A stretch of 35,168 nt of DNA, from the NCBI GenBank assembly GCA_041946825.1, contig JBHGBD010000039.1, positions 1 through 35,168 on the forward strand. Reading direction: 5' to 3'. Source of the stretch: CAZTHM01 sp041946825. GTDB taxonomy: Bacteria > Acidobacteriota > Terriglobia > UBA7540. Below, one piece after another: positions 16,242-22,844 of the stretch (the first letter of the stretch is position 1; each line of letters opens with the position of its first letter). Made by a program: the position numbers and the translations under genes. The notes under the pieces are model-generated. The model saw only the letters and a program-made list of their open reading frames with translations, made no database searches and was not told where the DNA came from.

Positions 16242-17036
16242 TCATCCCTTGAAGATCTTTAGGCGGTGATACTCAACAAATTCAGGATTGGGCGGATACC
16301 TTTCCGACACTTTGAGCGGGGTGTCATCCATAGAGATGAACTCACGTGAAACGGCCGCGTTTGTGCGACTCGCGCGAATTTCAGACCCAATCACTAGCCG
16401 AAGGTTCTCGCTAAAGGTAATTAGGCCGGCATCGAAAGCTTTGTCAAAATGGGAGGATAAGCACAGGCCGTTATGGGGGTTCAGACGATGTTTCGGAAAG
16501 GCGCTCCAAGGCAGGATGTGGCTGGCTACCAGAATTTCCCGAATAGGGTTTCCGGTTACACAGCACCTGCATTCATATGACGCGAGAATCATTCGTCGGA
16601 AGAACGATTGCATTCTCCGAATTCGGATGTTAGAAAGCCTTTCAGTCTCCGTCGATTTAGGAAGTGGGGCTGTATCTATTGCTGCCAATGGCATTTGGAC
16701 TCGGCGGGTTGTCCTAGGACCAAGACTCGCTATGGCTGCCTCGCTCTCCAGTGCAAGGGCCTCGAGGTCATTGCTGTATCGTGACCACACCTCAAGGTCA
16801 GCCCGGCTTGTCTTTCTGAGGCCGCTCACGCCGCGCGACCGGTGAGCCGGATCAAGGGAAGCAAAATTCACCAATTTCATTGCCACGCTGGCAGGCGTTC
16901 GCCCTAGAGAATTGGCCAATCCGATTATGTCGGGATTACGAGCGTGCATTCTGCCGAAAGGGAGCGTGAAATAGAAATTGCATACTATAGCCAGTTCACT
17001 CCGCGACCATGGTTTACCCTCATGCTTTGCGCTCAT
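16242..17036 (-). CDS. HNH endonuclease (HNH_2 type), probable restriction nuclease
   Basis: A 264-residue nuclease. The C-terminal half carries the HNH_2 ββα-metal core: Cys156-x2-Cys159, His173 (SHI), His188-Asn189-Gly190, His196 and Asp198 (HFDKAFD). The N-terminal 90 residues (PWSRSELAIVCNFYF, then IIGLANSLGRTPASVAMKL) look like a small helical DNA-binding module. Such two-part HNH proteins are often restriction enzymes or defence nucleases; no methyltransferase partner is intact here. The gene lies 63 bases after a small acidic protein gene on the same strand and just before the methyltransferase remnant. Base composition is lower in GC than the flanking genes (about 52% in two 60-base lines counted by hand), suggesting transfer. 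Confidence 0.85.
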   Translation of the reverse strand: MSAKHEGKPWSRSELAIVCNFYFTLPFGRMHARNPDIIGLANSLGRTPASVAMKLVNFASLDPAHRSRGVSGLRKTSRADLEVWSRYSNDLEALALESEAAIASLGPRTTRRVQMPLAAIDTAPLPKSTETERLSNIRIRRMQSFFRRMILASYECRCCVTGNPIREILVASHILPWSAFPKHRLNPHNGLCLSSHFDKAFDAGLITFSENLRLVIGSEIRASRTNAAVSREFISMDDTPLKVSERYPPNPEFVEYHRLKIFKG

Positions 17037-17099
17037 TTTGATTGACGGTTTGGTGACAAGCTCAACTTTTTCAAGGGCTCTTGCGATATCAAGTCTACT

Positions 17100-17384
17100 T
17101 CACTCTGTCCTTATCGCTTCAAAAGTTGTGTAAACCTCGTATGCTTCTCGGCCTGCCATCTCACGGAGTTCCCAGGTGCCGCCATTTTGACGAACGGCAA
17201 GTATGCCTTCGAATTGCTGAAGCGTAGAATCGCTGAATTCCTTGAAATCAAGCGCCTCGTCATCCATGAATTCTGCGTTTACAGGGACTCGCAATTCATT
17301 TTCCGTGGCAAGAACCCAATCGTACGGGCCAAGTTCCAACGTCTTTTTCGTGGTCTTATCTTGGAAGATTACTTTGATTCGCAT
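17100..17384 (-). CDS. Small acidic hypothetical protein upstream of the HNH nuclease
   Basis: A 94-residue protein of unrecognised family. From ATG 17384 (GGGG six bases upstream) it begins MRIKVIFQDKTTKKTLELG and is rich in Glu and Asp in its second half (MDDEALDFKEF, EAYEVYTTFEAIRTE). ATG 17396 and 17414 are in-frame alternatives. No signal peptide, membrane segment or metal motif is seen. Alternating beta-strand and helix residues suggest a compact soluble fold. Because it directly precedes the HNH gene it could be a partner, inhibitor or DNA-mimic-like control protein, but that is position-based inference. Confidence 0.6.
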   Translation of the reverse strand: MRIKVIFQDKTTKKTLELGPYDWVLATENELRVPVNAEFMDDEALDFKEFSDSTLQQFEGILAVRQNGGTWELREMAGREAYEVYTTFEAIRTE

Positions 17385-17396
17385 TGGTAACCCCAT

Positions 17397-17630
17397 CTCT
17401 CCATCAGTAGCCACTTTCTTGGAATATTGGGTGCTTCCTCACGTCTACCAATTCCGTTCGAGTGAGTAACGGGTCGGTCCATCAAGGAGCTGCGCCTGGG
17501 ATTGGGCCGTTGAAAAACCCACACTTCCATCGCTCACGATGCTGAAGAACTGCGCCGCGCTACGCGACCATCGTCGCGACGGGAGGCACTGAGGACAAGG
17601 GTATACACCCGGCTCGGTTCAAATTCAAGG
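17397..17630. other. Gap between the two halves of the restriction island
   Basis: No complete gene. From 17514 the plus strand is open in the same frame as the EcoRII catalytic fragment (stop TGA at 17511-17513), and the last few codons before 17631 (a Ser-Asn-Ser-Arg stretch) already resemble the family. The GC-rich piece at 17480-17600 differs in composition from both sides and may be foreign filler; I could not identify it. Confidence 0.4.
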
Positions 17631-18035
17631 GTGGGATGCGCCCTCGAAGATCATTTTGGCTACCTCCTGAGACGTGCAGAAATTCCCCACGTTATTCCGC
17701 CCCCCGATGTGGACGGGAAACCGGACATCATTATCCCAAGCGTTGAGGCGTACAAGGACGACCGTTTCCCAAGCAACAAATTGTTCATGGTGGGTGTCAA
17801 GACTACCTGCAAAGATCGCTGGCGTCAGGTGCTTAATGAAGCAAAGCGAATAAAGGAAAAGAACATCCTGACAATTCAACAGGGAATCTCCAAGAAGCAA
17901 CTCAATGACATGAAGGAAGATGGTGTACAGCTAATCGTACCCGCCGAATTTCACAAGCAATATCCACCGAATTCCAAAATGCGACTCCTCCAAGTGGGTC
18001 AGTTTGTTGATTTGGTCAGGCGGCGACTGGCGTGA
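17631..18035 (+). CDS. EcoRII-type restriction endonuclease, catalytic domain only (N-terminally truncated)
   Basis: A 134-residue product from GTG 17631 corresponding to the C-terminal domain of the type IIE enzyme EcoRII (404 residues), which cuts before CCWGG. All active-site residues described for EcoRII appear with identical spacing: Asp32, Tyr41, Lys57, Lys61 and Arg63, in GKPDIIIP, EAY and VKTTCKDRW, equivalent to D299, Y308, K324, K328 and R330. The N-terminal effector domain is missing; the frame is open only back to 17514. In EcoRII the isolated catalytic domain is known to be an active enzyme, so function is possible. The stop is three bases before vsr, so the pair is an operon. 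No Dcm-type methyltransferase is in the window. Confidence 0.82.
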   Translation: MGCALEDHFGYLLRRAEIPHVIPPPDVDGKPDIIIPSVEAYKDDRFPSNKLFMVGVKTTCKDRWRQVLNEAKRIKEKNILTIQQGISKKQLNDMKEDGVQLIVPAEFHKQYPPNSKMRLLQVGQFVDLVRRRLA

Positions 18036-18038
18036 ATC

Positions 18039-18446
18039 GTGGACGTTCTCACCCGAGAACAACGAAGCAAATGCATGGCGGCTATCAAGGGCAAAGACAC
18101 GAAGCCTGAAATCGTCGTGCGATCGATTCTCGACATGTTGAAAGTGAAATACGAAATACACCGTTCAGACTTGGTTGGCAAGCCAGACATCGTGATATCA
18201 CGCCCCAAAAAGATCATTTTTGTGCACGGCTGCTTCTGGCACATGCACCACTGCCGCTATGGCAGGGTCAAACCCGCCTCCCACTCTCGTTTCTGGCGTG
18301 AAAAGCGAGGAAAGAACAGGCAGAGGGATAGAAGGAACAGAGCCGTTTTGCGGCGGGATGGCTGGAAACTGTTGACGATTTGGGAGTGTTGGACGAGGAA
18401 ACCTGCCACGCTGACCGAAAGACTTGTCGCCTTCCTCGCGGAGTAG
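18039..18446 (+). CDS. vsr: Very short patch repair endonuclease
   Basis: Nicks DNA 5' of the T in T:G mismatches that arise by deamination of 5-methylcytosine, starting repair in Dcm/EcoRII-type sequence contexts. The 135-residue protein has the family length. Catalytic residues are in place: Glu24, Asp50 (GKPDIV), His63 and His68; structural zinc ligands are Cys65, His70, Cys72 (VHGCFWHMHHC) and Cys117 (WEC). It starts with GTG 18039, three bases after the EcoRII-like stop. Vsr genes usually accompany a cytosine-5 methyltransferase gene. Here only the cognate nuclease domain remains, so the methylase is either elsewhere or lost. Confidence 0.93.
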   Translation: MDVLTREQRSKCMAAIKGKDTKPEIVVRSILDMLKVKYEIHRSDLVGKPDIVISRPKKIIFVHGCFWHMHHCRYGRVKPASHSRFWREKRGKNRQRDRRNRAVLRRDGWKLLTIWECWTRKPATLTERLVAFLAE

Positions 18447-18533
18447 CCGCCCGCTTCCAGTTCGTCGTGCAGGCCACCCATAATCTCGACGGCGCGGTCC
18501 AGAGTGGAATCCGATTATGCCAAGCCTCCTTAG

Positions 18534-18588
18534 ATTCCCGGGGGCCTTCGTCTCCCGATGCAGTTCATCGGGATCCTCAGGATGACAG
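18534..18588. repeat. Palindromic intergenic element (GTCATCCTGAGG-type)
   Basis: In reverse complement this reads from GTCATCCTGAGGATCC to GACGAAGG and CGGGAATC. It contains a perfect hairpin: TCCCGATG (18553-18560), five-base loop, CATCGGGA (18566-18573). It looks like a member of a dispersed repeat often seen between genes in acidobacterial genomes. Only one copy of this type is in the window, so the family assignment rests on memory. Confidence 0.4.
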
Positions 18589-18743
18589 CCGATGTTTCAA
18601 CACCCCAACACCCTCGTTGCATAGATTTTGAAACCTCGCAATAACCCTCGGTGTCAATACGAGTGGAGGCAAAGGCAGCCTGGCCGACACTCGAAAAGAA
18701 TCCGGGAGTCCCGCCGCCGGGGCTCTGGGCCGGAGGTGTGCCG

Positions 18744-19784
18744 ATGTTCGAGAACTCGCTGCTGGAATCGTCGTCGAGCCAAACCCCTGTACTTACCAGC
18801 CGCCATCGCGTTATCGCGATGCTCGCGGGACTGGGAGGCTTCCTGATCGCCTGGAAGCTGCTTCCCATTGTCTTCTTCACCCCGAACCCCCAAACGCTGC
18901 TTTGGCAGGCGCAGATCGTTGGAACGGCGCTGTCCCTGCACACCCTTGCGGTCTGTTACACCTTTGCAGCAGCGCGGCGCCTGCGTCTCAATGCCGTCGG
19001 ATGGACGGCTGTGACCCTTTTCCTCAGCTTCCCCGCCTTGCTGGTGTTCCATGTCTTTGCGGCGGTGAAGACCGGCGACTGGAAACGCGCAACGGTGCCC
19101 ATCGCTTACATCCTGGAGGCGGTGCTACTCGGGGGTCTCGTCGTCGTACCTTTGATTCGAACTCAGGCGCTGGGGCTTGAGGAACTGAGCAGACGATGGA
19201 TCATCGTGCCATCGCCGCCCCCTCCGCCGCCTGCACGCACCGCAGGACGGCCTGCCGTCACGAAAGGGGCGCGTCCCAGCCTCCGAGGCCCGATTCAATT
19301 CCCACTCGTAATTCCCGACCGAGTCATGCAGGTTGTCGACTCCGACGAGGACGTGATTTCCGATCCGGTCCCCGGTGTGTACGTGCCGGGTGGTGTTTCC
19401 TGGGGAGTACCTGACGGCGTACCATTCAGCGTCGCGACCGGCCCTGAGACCGTCCCACCGCCTCCATCGAATCGAACGGCTGTAAGTAAGCCGCGCCAAG
19501 TCCATAGGGGCGGCCAGGTCGTTGCGGCGCTGGCGATTAGCCAGCCCAAACCAGACTACCCGACGCTCGCCAGGAGCGCGCGCATTCAAGGAATCGTCAA
19601 ACTCGAAGCCGTAATCTCCACCGCCGGTACAATCAAGGACCTCAAGCTTATCAGCGGCCATCCGCTGCTGGTCCGGGCCGCGCTCGAGGCCGTGTCTCGC
19701 TGGCGCTACCAGCCCACGCTCTTGAATGGCGAGCCGGTGGAGGTGCTCACGGAAATCGACGTGAACTTCCGCTTGGCGGAGTGA
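18744..19784 (+). CDS. Energy transducer TonB with multi-pass N-terminal membrane domain
   Basis: Inner-membrane protein that couples proton motive force to outer-membrane TonB-dependent transport. The 346-residue protein begins MFENSLLESS, preceded by GGAGG seven bases before the ATG, which fixes the start although the frame is open back to 18651. Hydrophobic segments lie at about 24-46, 53-77, 86-108 and 117-138, followed by a Pro-rich linker (PSPPPPPPA near 157-165), a Gly/Val/Pro-rich spacer and a C-terminal TonB domain (about 255-346; YPTLARSARIQGIVKLEAVI, then the RAALEAVSRWRYQPT signature). Ordinary TonB proteins have one membrane helix; the last one here is the canonical one and the other three are an extension. 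Confidence 0.88.
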   Translation: MFENSLLESSSSQTPVLTSRHRVIAMLAGLGGFLIAWKLLPIVFFTPNPQTLLWQAQIVGTALSLHTLAVCYTFAAARRLRLNAVGWTAVTLFLSFPALLVFHVFAAVKTGDWKRATVPIAYILEAVLLGGLVVVPLIRTQALGLEELSRRWIIVPSPPPPPPARTAGRPAVTKGARPSLRGPIQFPLVIPDRVMQVVDSDEDVISDPVPGVYVPGGVSWGVPDGVPFSVATGPETVPPPPSNRTAVSKPRQVHRGGQVVAALAISQPKPDYPTLARSARIQGIVKLEAVISTAGTIKDLKLISGHPLLVRAALEAVSRWRYQPTLLNGEPVEVLTEIDVNFRLAE

Positions 19785-19850
19785 CCGACGTGAGCGCATT
19801 CGCGGCAGTCGGCATCCTGCCACCCTCCGCAAAGACAACCCTCGGAACGG

Positions 19851-19962
19851 GTCATTCCGAGGAGACGGTCGGAAGTCGGGCGACGAGGAATCCCGCACGG
19901 CGTTGGATTACACAGCGAGATTCCTCGTTTGCCCGCCCACGGCGGGCTGCGCTCGGAATGAC
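19851..19962. repeat. 112-base nested palindromic repeat element
   Basis: Outer inverted repeat GTCATTCCGAG (19851-19861) and CTCGGAATGAC (19952-19962), 11 of 11 bases. Inner inverted repeat CGAGGAATC (19884-19892) and GATTCCTCG (19919-19927), 9 of 9. The right arm also contains its own perfect hairpin, GCCCGCC-CAC-GGCGGGC (19931-19947). It sits in the convergent gap between tonB and a secreted-protein gene, typical for REP-like elements, and could also act as a bidirectional terminator. Confidence 0.75.
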
Positions 19963-19991
19963 AGTCTCACGATACGAATCTCTGAATTCGG

Positions 19992-20768
19992 CTACGGTTT
20001 CTTCGGGGACGGAGCAGTTGGCGGAACGGTTGTTGCGGGCGCTGGTTTCTGGCCTGGAGTTTCAGCGCTTCGCTTGACCCGCCGCCCTTTGAATTCAGGT
20101 AGAACGTTTTTCATCAGCTTCGCCGGAGCGGTTTTCCCGCGCATCGCGAGGCTCAACTGACTCTGGCAGGCGGCGAGGTTGTTCTCGTTGGCGAACATAA
20201 CTTCGTCCTGATTTTGCAGCAACGTCGCGAGGTGCGGCTGAAGCGCCTGCTGCAGGTCGAAGAGCTGATTCCCCGCCTGGCTGAACTGCGCGCCGAGGCT
20301 GGCGTTCACGTGCTGCGTGATGCTCCGCGCCACGGCGTCCAGGCGCGGCAGCGCCGCATTGATCGCCGCGTAAGTCATAAATCCGAGGTAGATGCTGTTG
20401 GGGCGGCTTTCAAGCTGCACGCGCCAGCCGTCAACCGCCGTGAGCTGGTCGCGCAGTGTCGCCAGCGTCTGGTTGAAGGAATTCCGCGCCTCGTCGGAGA
20501 CCTTCCACCGTTCAGGGCGCACTTCCGTCAGAAGATCGTTGATGCGGAATTCCGCGAGGTAAAGCTTCTGGGAGAGTTCCTTGATGCGTGCCGCCGTCGC
20601 CACATTCTCAGCGCTTGCGGGGGCGGGCGCCGGTGCTTTTCCGGGGCTCGTCACATTGACCGTCTCCGGCGCGGAGGCGTCTGGCGCGGGCTGGCCCTGA
20701 GGTTGCTGCGCGTGCACGATCCACGCGGGAATTAACAAGAGTGCCGCCACGTTGGCGAAAAAACGCAT
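19992..20768 (-). CDS. Secreted protein of unknown function, helical
   Basis: A 258-residue product with a clear signal peptide (MRFFANVAALLLIPAWIVHA, cleavage near residue 20), an Ala/Pro-rich low-complexity linker to about residue 55, a long helical middle (about 58-215, heptad-like runs of Leu, Gln and Ala) and a Lys/Pro-rich tail ending in PSPKKP. GGGGG lies five bases before the ATG. No catalytic or metal motif is visible. The helical core could be a coiled-coil periplasmic scaffold, but I do not recognise the family. It converges on tonB across the palindromic repeat. Confidence 0.75.
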   Translation of the reverse strand: MRFFANVAALLLIPAWIVHAQQPQGQPAPDASAPETVNVTSPGKAPAPAPASAENVATAARIKELSQKLYLAEFRINDLLTEVRPERWKVSDEARNSFNQTLATLRDQLTAVDGWRVQLESRPNSIYLGFMTYAAINAALPRLDAVARSITQHVNASLGAQFSQAGNQLFDLQQALQPHLATLLQNQDEVMFANENNLAACQSQLSLAMRGKTAPAKLMKNVLPEFKGRRVKRSAETPGQKPAPATTVPPTAPSPKKP

Positions 20769-20809
20769 AGTTACCCCCGAACTGGTTTAGAGGGGAAGAA
20801 TGGCAGGAC

Positions 20810-21157
20810 TCAGGCGACTTCGTCTACAAATTTCTGCAGGGCCTGGCGGACTTCGTCGCTCAAGTCGGTAAAGGCGATTCCCATGCCCATGCCCTTGATG
20901 GCGTAAGCCACTTTGCCGCGGCAGGAAAGTAAATCACCCGTCGGGTTCAGGCGAAACAGGGTGGTGACTTCGGAGTCCGCCGGAAAGGGTTCCTTCTCCG
21001 TGACGAACATTCCCCCCACGCTGATGTCTCTGGTGACCATGAGCCCCTGGCGTTGCAGGGCGTCGCACCGGACCTGGGTGATCAGGTTGGCCCGGCGATG
21101 GCGGCGCTTATCGATTTCCGGGGTGACGAACTGCTTGCCTTCTGGTTGTGAGTCCAC
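20810..21157 (-). CDS. PilZ domain protein
   Basis: A 115-residue single-domain protein. The PilZ signature for cyclic-di-GMP binding is present: an Arg-rich motif (DKRRHRRANL, about 16-25) and DISVGGM (44-50), followed by the beta-barrel pattern with SCRGKVAYAI and GMGIAFTDL. Such proteins act as c-di-GMP effectors in motility, exopolysaccharide or regulation. The frame is open far upstream to 21397, but that part overlaps the preceding gene and is not PilZ-like. GAGG eight bases before GTG 21157 supports the start used here. It follows a small hypothetical gene by 23 bases on the same strand. Confidence 0.87.
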   Translation of the reverse strand: MDSQPEGKQFVTPEIDKRRHRRANLITQVRCDALQRQGLMVTRDISVGGMFVTEKEPFPADSEVTTLFRLNPTGDLLSCRGKVAYAIKGMGMGIAFTDLSDEVRQALQKFVDEVA

Positions 21158-21180
21158 CTGAGACACCTCGCTGCGGAAGT

Positions 21181-21573
21181 CTACTTGTTCGTGAGTTCCT
21201 GGATCTCGACGGAGAATTTGAAATACGGGCGAGGATAGCCCCGCCCCCAGCGATTCAGCTCCCAGCGAGCCTGGAGGAATTTGATCTCGGGCCGTTGGGC
21301 AAGATCGACCGCCACCGGCGTCGTACCACGGTAAAACTTCTGCGGGAACGCGAAAAGGGGCTTTTCCCCCCAACTGTTTCCTTCCCCCGACCCCCAAATG
21401 GAGACGTGGAGGGATTCCTGCTCGACAATATCCGTGATGCGCAGCACGATGACCAGTTGCTTGCCGGCCAGCGGGCCCAAGTCGAATGCAGCGCTCTTGC
21501 CGTCGGTTTCGACGGTCGCGTCCGGCGGCACCAGATACTGTGTGGCTGATTGGACTGCTGGGCTTGAGCTCAT
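21181..21573 (-). CDS. Conserved-looking hypothetical protein, beta-rich
   Basis: A 130-residue soluble protein without signal peptide. Alternating hydrophobic strands (FDLGPLAGKQLVIVLRITDI, LHVSIWGSGEGN, PYFKFSVEIQEL) suggest a beta-sandwich. Tryptophan and aromatic residues cluster in the C-terminal half (ARWELNRWGRGYPRPYF). I know no function. It is followed by the PilZ gene 23 bases on, so the two may be cotranscribed, but a link to c-di-GMP signalling would be guesswork. It is real because codon use and strand fit the neighbours, and because the competing overlapping frame is explained by the PilZ start. Confidence 0.65.
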   Translation of the reverse strand: MSSSPAVQSATQYLVPPDATVETDGKSAAFDLGPLAGKQLVIVLRITDIVEQESLHVSIWGSGEGNSWGEKPLFAFPQKFYRGTTPVAVDLAQRPEIKFLQARWELNRWGRGYPRPYFKFSVEIQELTNK

Positions 21574-21675
21574 TCTGATATTTCGCGGTAGCTCCCTAGT
21601 GAGATTTTTGCGGAAGCCATCCTATCACACCCTTCCTGAAAAGCGAACTCCGGCCAGGAGAGCGCCAGCCTCCGT

Positions 21676-22839
21676 CTATTGCTTCAGCTTCGCGAGCCGT
21701 TGCGCGGCTTCGCGGAGCGTGTCATCTGATTTGCAGTAGCAGAACCGAACCTGCAGGCAGCCGGCGCGGGGATCGCTGTAAAAGCTGCTCCCGGGCACCA
21801 CCGCGACGCCCACGTCGCGTATCAGGTGCCGGGTGAAATCGATGTCATTTGGAAAACCGAATCCAGAGATATCCGTCATGATGTAGTAGGCGCCATGCGG
21901 CATGAAGCACCGAAATCCGGCACTCTCCAGGACCGGCAAGAAACTGTCACGTCGGGCAGAGTAGTCGGCGCGCAGTTTTCGGTAGTACTCCTCAGGCAAG
22001 CGCAGAGCCGTGATACCTGCCTCCTGCAGTGGAGCGGCGGCGCCAACGGTGAGGAAGTCGTGCATCTTGCGTATCGCATTCGACACTTCAGGAGGAGCGA
22101 TGGCGTATCCCACGCGCCAGCCGGTGACGCTGTAAGCCTTGGACATGCCGTTGATGGTGATGGTCCGCTCGCGCATGGCGGGAAGCGTGGCGATCGAAAT
22201 GTGCCGGCATTCGTCATAAACCAGGTGCTGATAGATTTCGTCCGTCAACACGCAGGCGTTCCACCGTTGCGCGAGTTCGGCAATTCTTTCGAGTTCCGGC
22301 CGGGTGAAGACTTTGCCCGTAGGATTATTGGGCGTGTTCAGGATGATCGCTCGCGTCCGGTCGTTGAACGCCGCGGCGAGTTCCGCAGGGTCAAACGTCC
22401 AGTCGGGCGGGTGAAGGCGCACGAAGCGCGGGACCGCGCCGGATATGATGGCGTCGGGCCCATAGTTCTCGTAAAACGGCTCGAAAATCACGACTTCGTC
22501 ACCGGGGTCCACCACCGCCAGCAGCGAGGCGATCATCGTCTCCGTGGCGCCGCAGCACACGGTGACTTCGCGTTCAGGATCGACCGCGAGGCCGGTATCT
22601 TTTTCGAACCGCTCAGCGATGGCCCGACGAAATTCCCGCGCGCCCCAGGTGATCGCGTACTGATTCACATCGGCGCGGATGGCACGAACGGCGGCTTCCT
22701 TCACCTCTTCCGGAGCGGGGAAATCCGGAAAGCCCTGAGCCAGGTTGATAGCGTTGTGCTCCATCGCCAGGCGAGTCATTTCGCGGATGACGGATTCGGT
22801 GAATTGCCGGGCTTTGCGGGAAACGGGTGAGCGCGGCAT
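21676..22839 (-). CDS. Class I/II PLP-dependent aminotransferase
   Basis: A 387-residue fold-type I aminotransferase. The PLP lysine is Lys234 in SKAYSVTGWRVGY, the pyridine Asp is Asp200 (LTDEIYQHLVYD), and NTPNNPTGKVF (168-178) and GATET (97-101) are the usual cofactor and substrate segments. The overall pattern, with QGFPDFPAPEEV near the N terminus, resembles the kynurenine/methionine aminotransferase group (YbdL, KAT), which acts on aromatic or sulfur amino acids. The ATG lies five bases after the stop of the kinase gene upstream, so it is the last gene of a kinase-containing operon, an unusual partner for a metabolic enzyme. Confidence 0.92.
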   Translation of the reverse strand: MPRSPVSRKARQFTESVIREMTRLAMEHNAINLAQGFPDFPAPEEVKEAAVRAIRADVNQYAITWGAREFRRAIAERFEKDTGLAVDPEREVTVCCGATETMIASLLAVVDPGDEVVIFEPFYENYGPDAIISGAVPRFVRLHPPDWTFDPAELAAAFNDRTRAIILNTPNNPTGKVFTRPELERIAELAQRWNACVLTDEIYQHLVYDECRHISIATLPAMRERTITINGMSKAYSVTGWRVGYAIAPPEVSNAIRKMHDFLTVGAAAPLQEAGITALRLPEEYYRKLRADYSARRDSFLPVLESAGFRCFMPHGAYYIMTDISGFGFPNDIDFTRHLIRDVGVAVVPGSSFYSDPRAGCLQVRFCYCKSDDTLREAAQRLAKLKQ

Positions 22840-22844
22840 GGGAC

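Noticed and set aside
17397..17630. Insertion-sequence remnant between the HNH side and the EcoRII fragment
   Set aside because: No transposase motif, terminal inverted repeat or target duplication could be recognised in 234 bases; kept only as an unexplained filler.
18530..18943. A 137-codon minus-strand frame across the start of tonB
   Set aside because: Its N-terminal part is antisense to tonB and its C-terminal part is the palindromic element; composition does not look like a protein.
20810..21397. Longer PilZ protein of 195 residues
   Set aside because: The first 80 residues come from reading the preceding gene in another frame; GAGG before GTG 21157 and the domain position favour the 115-residue form.
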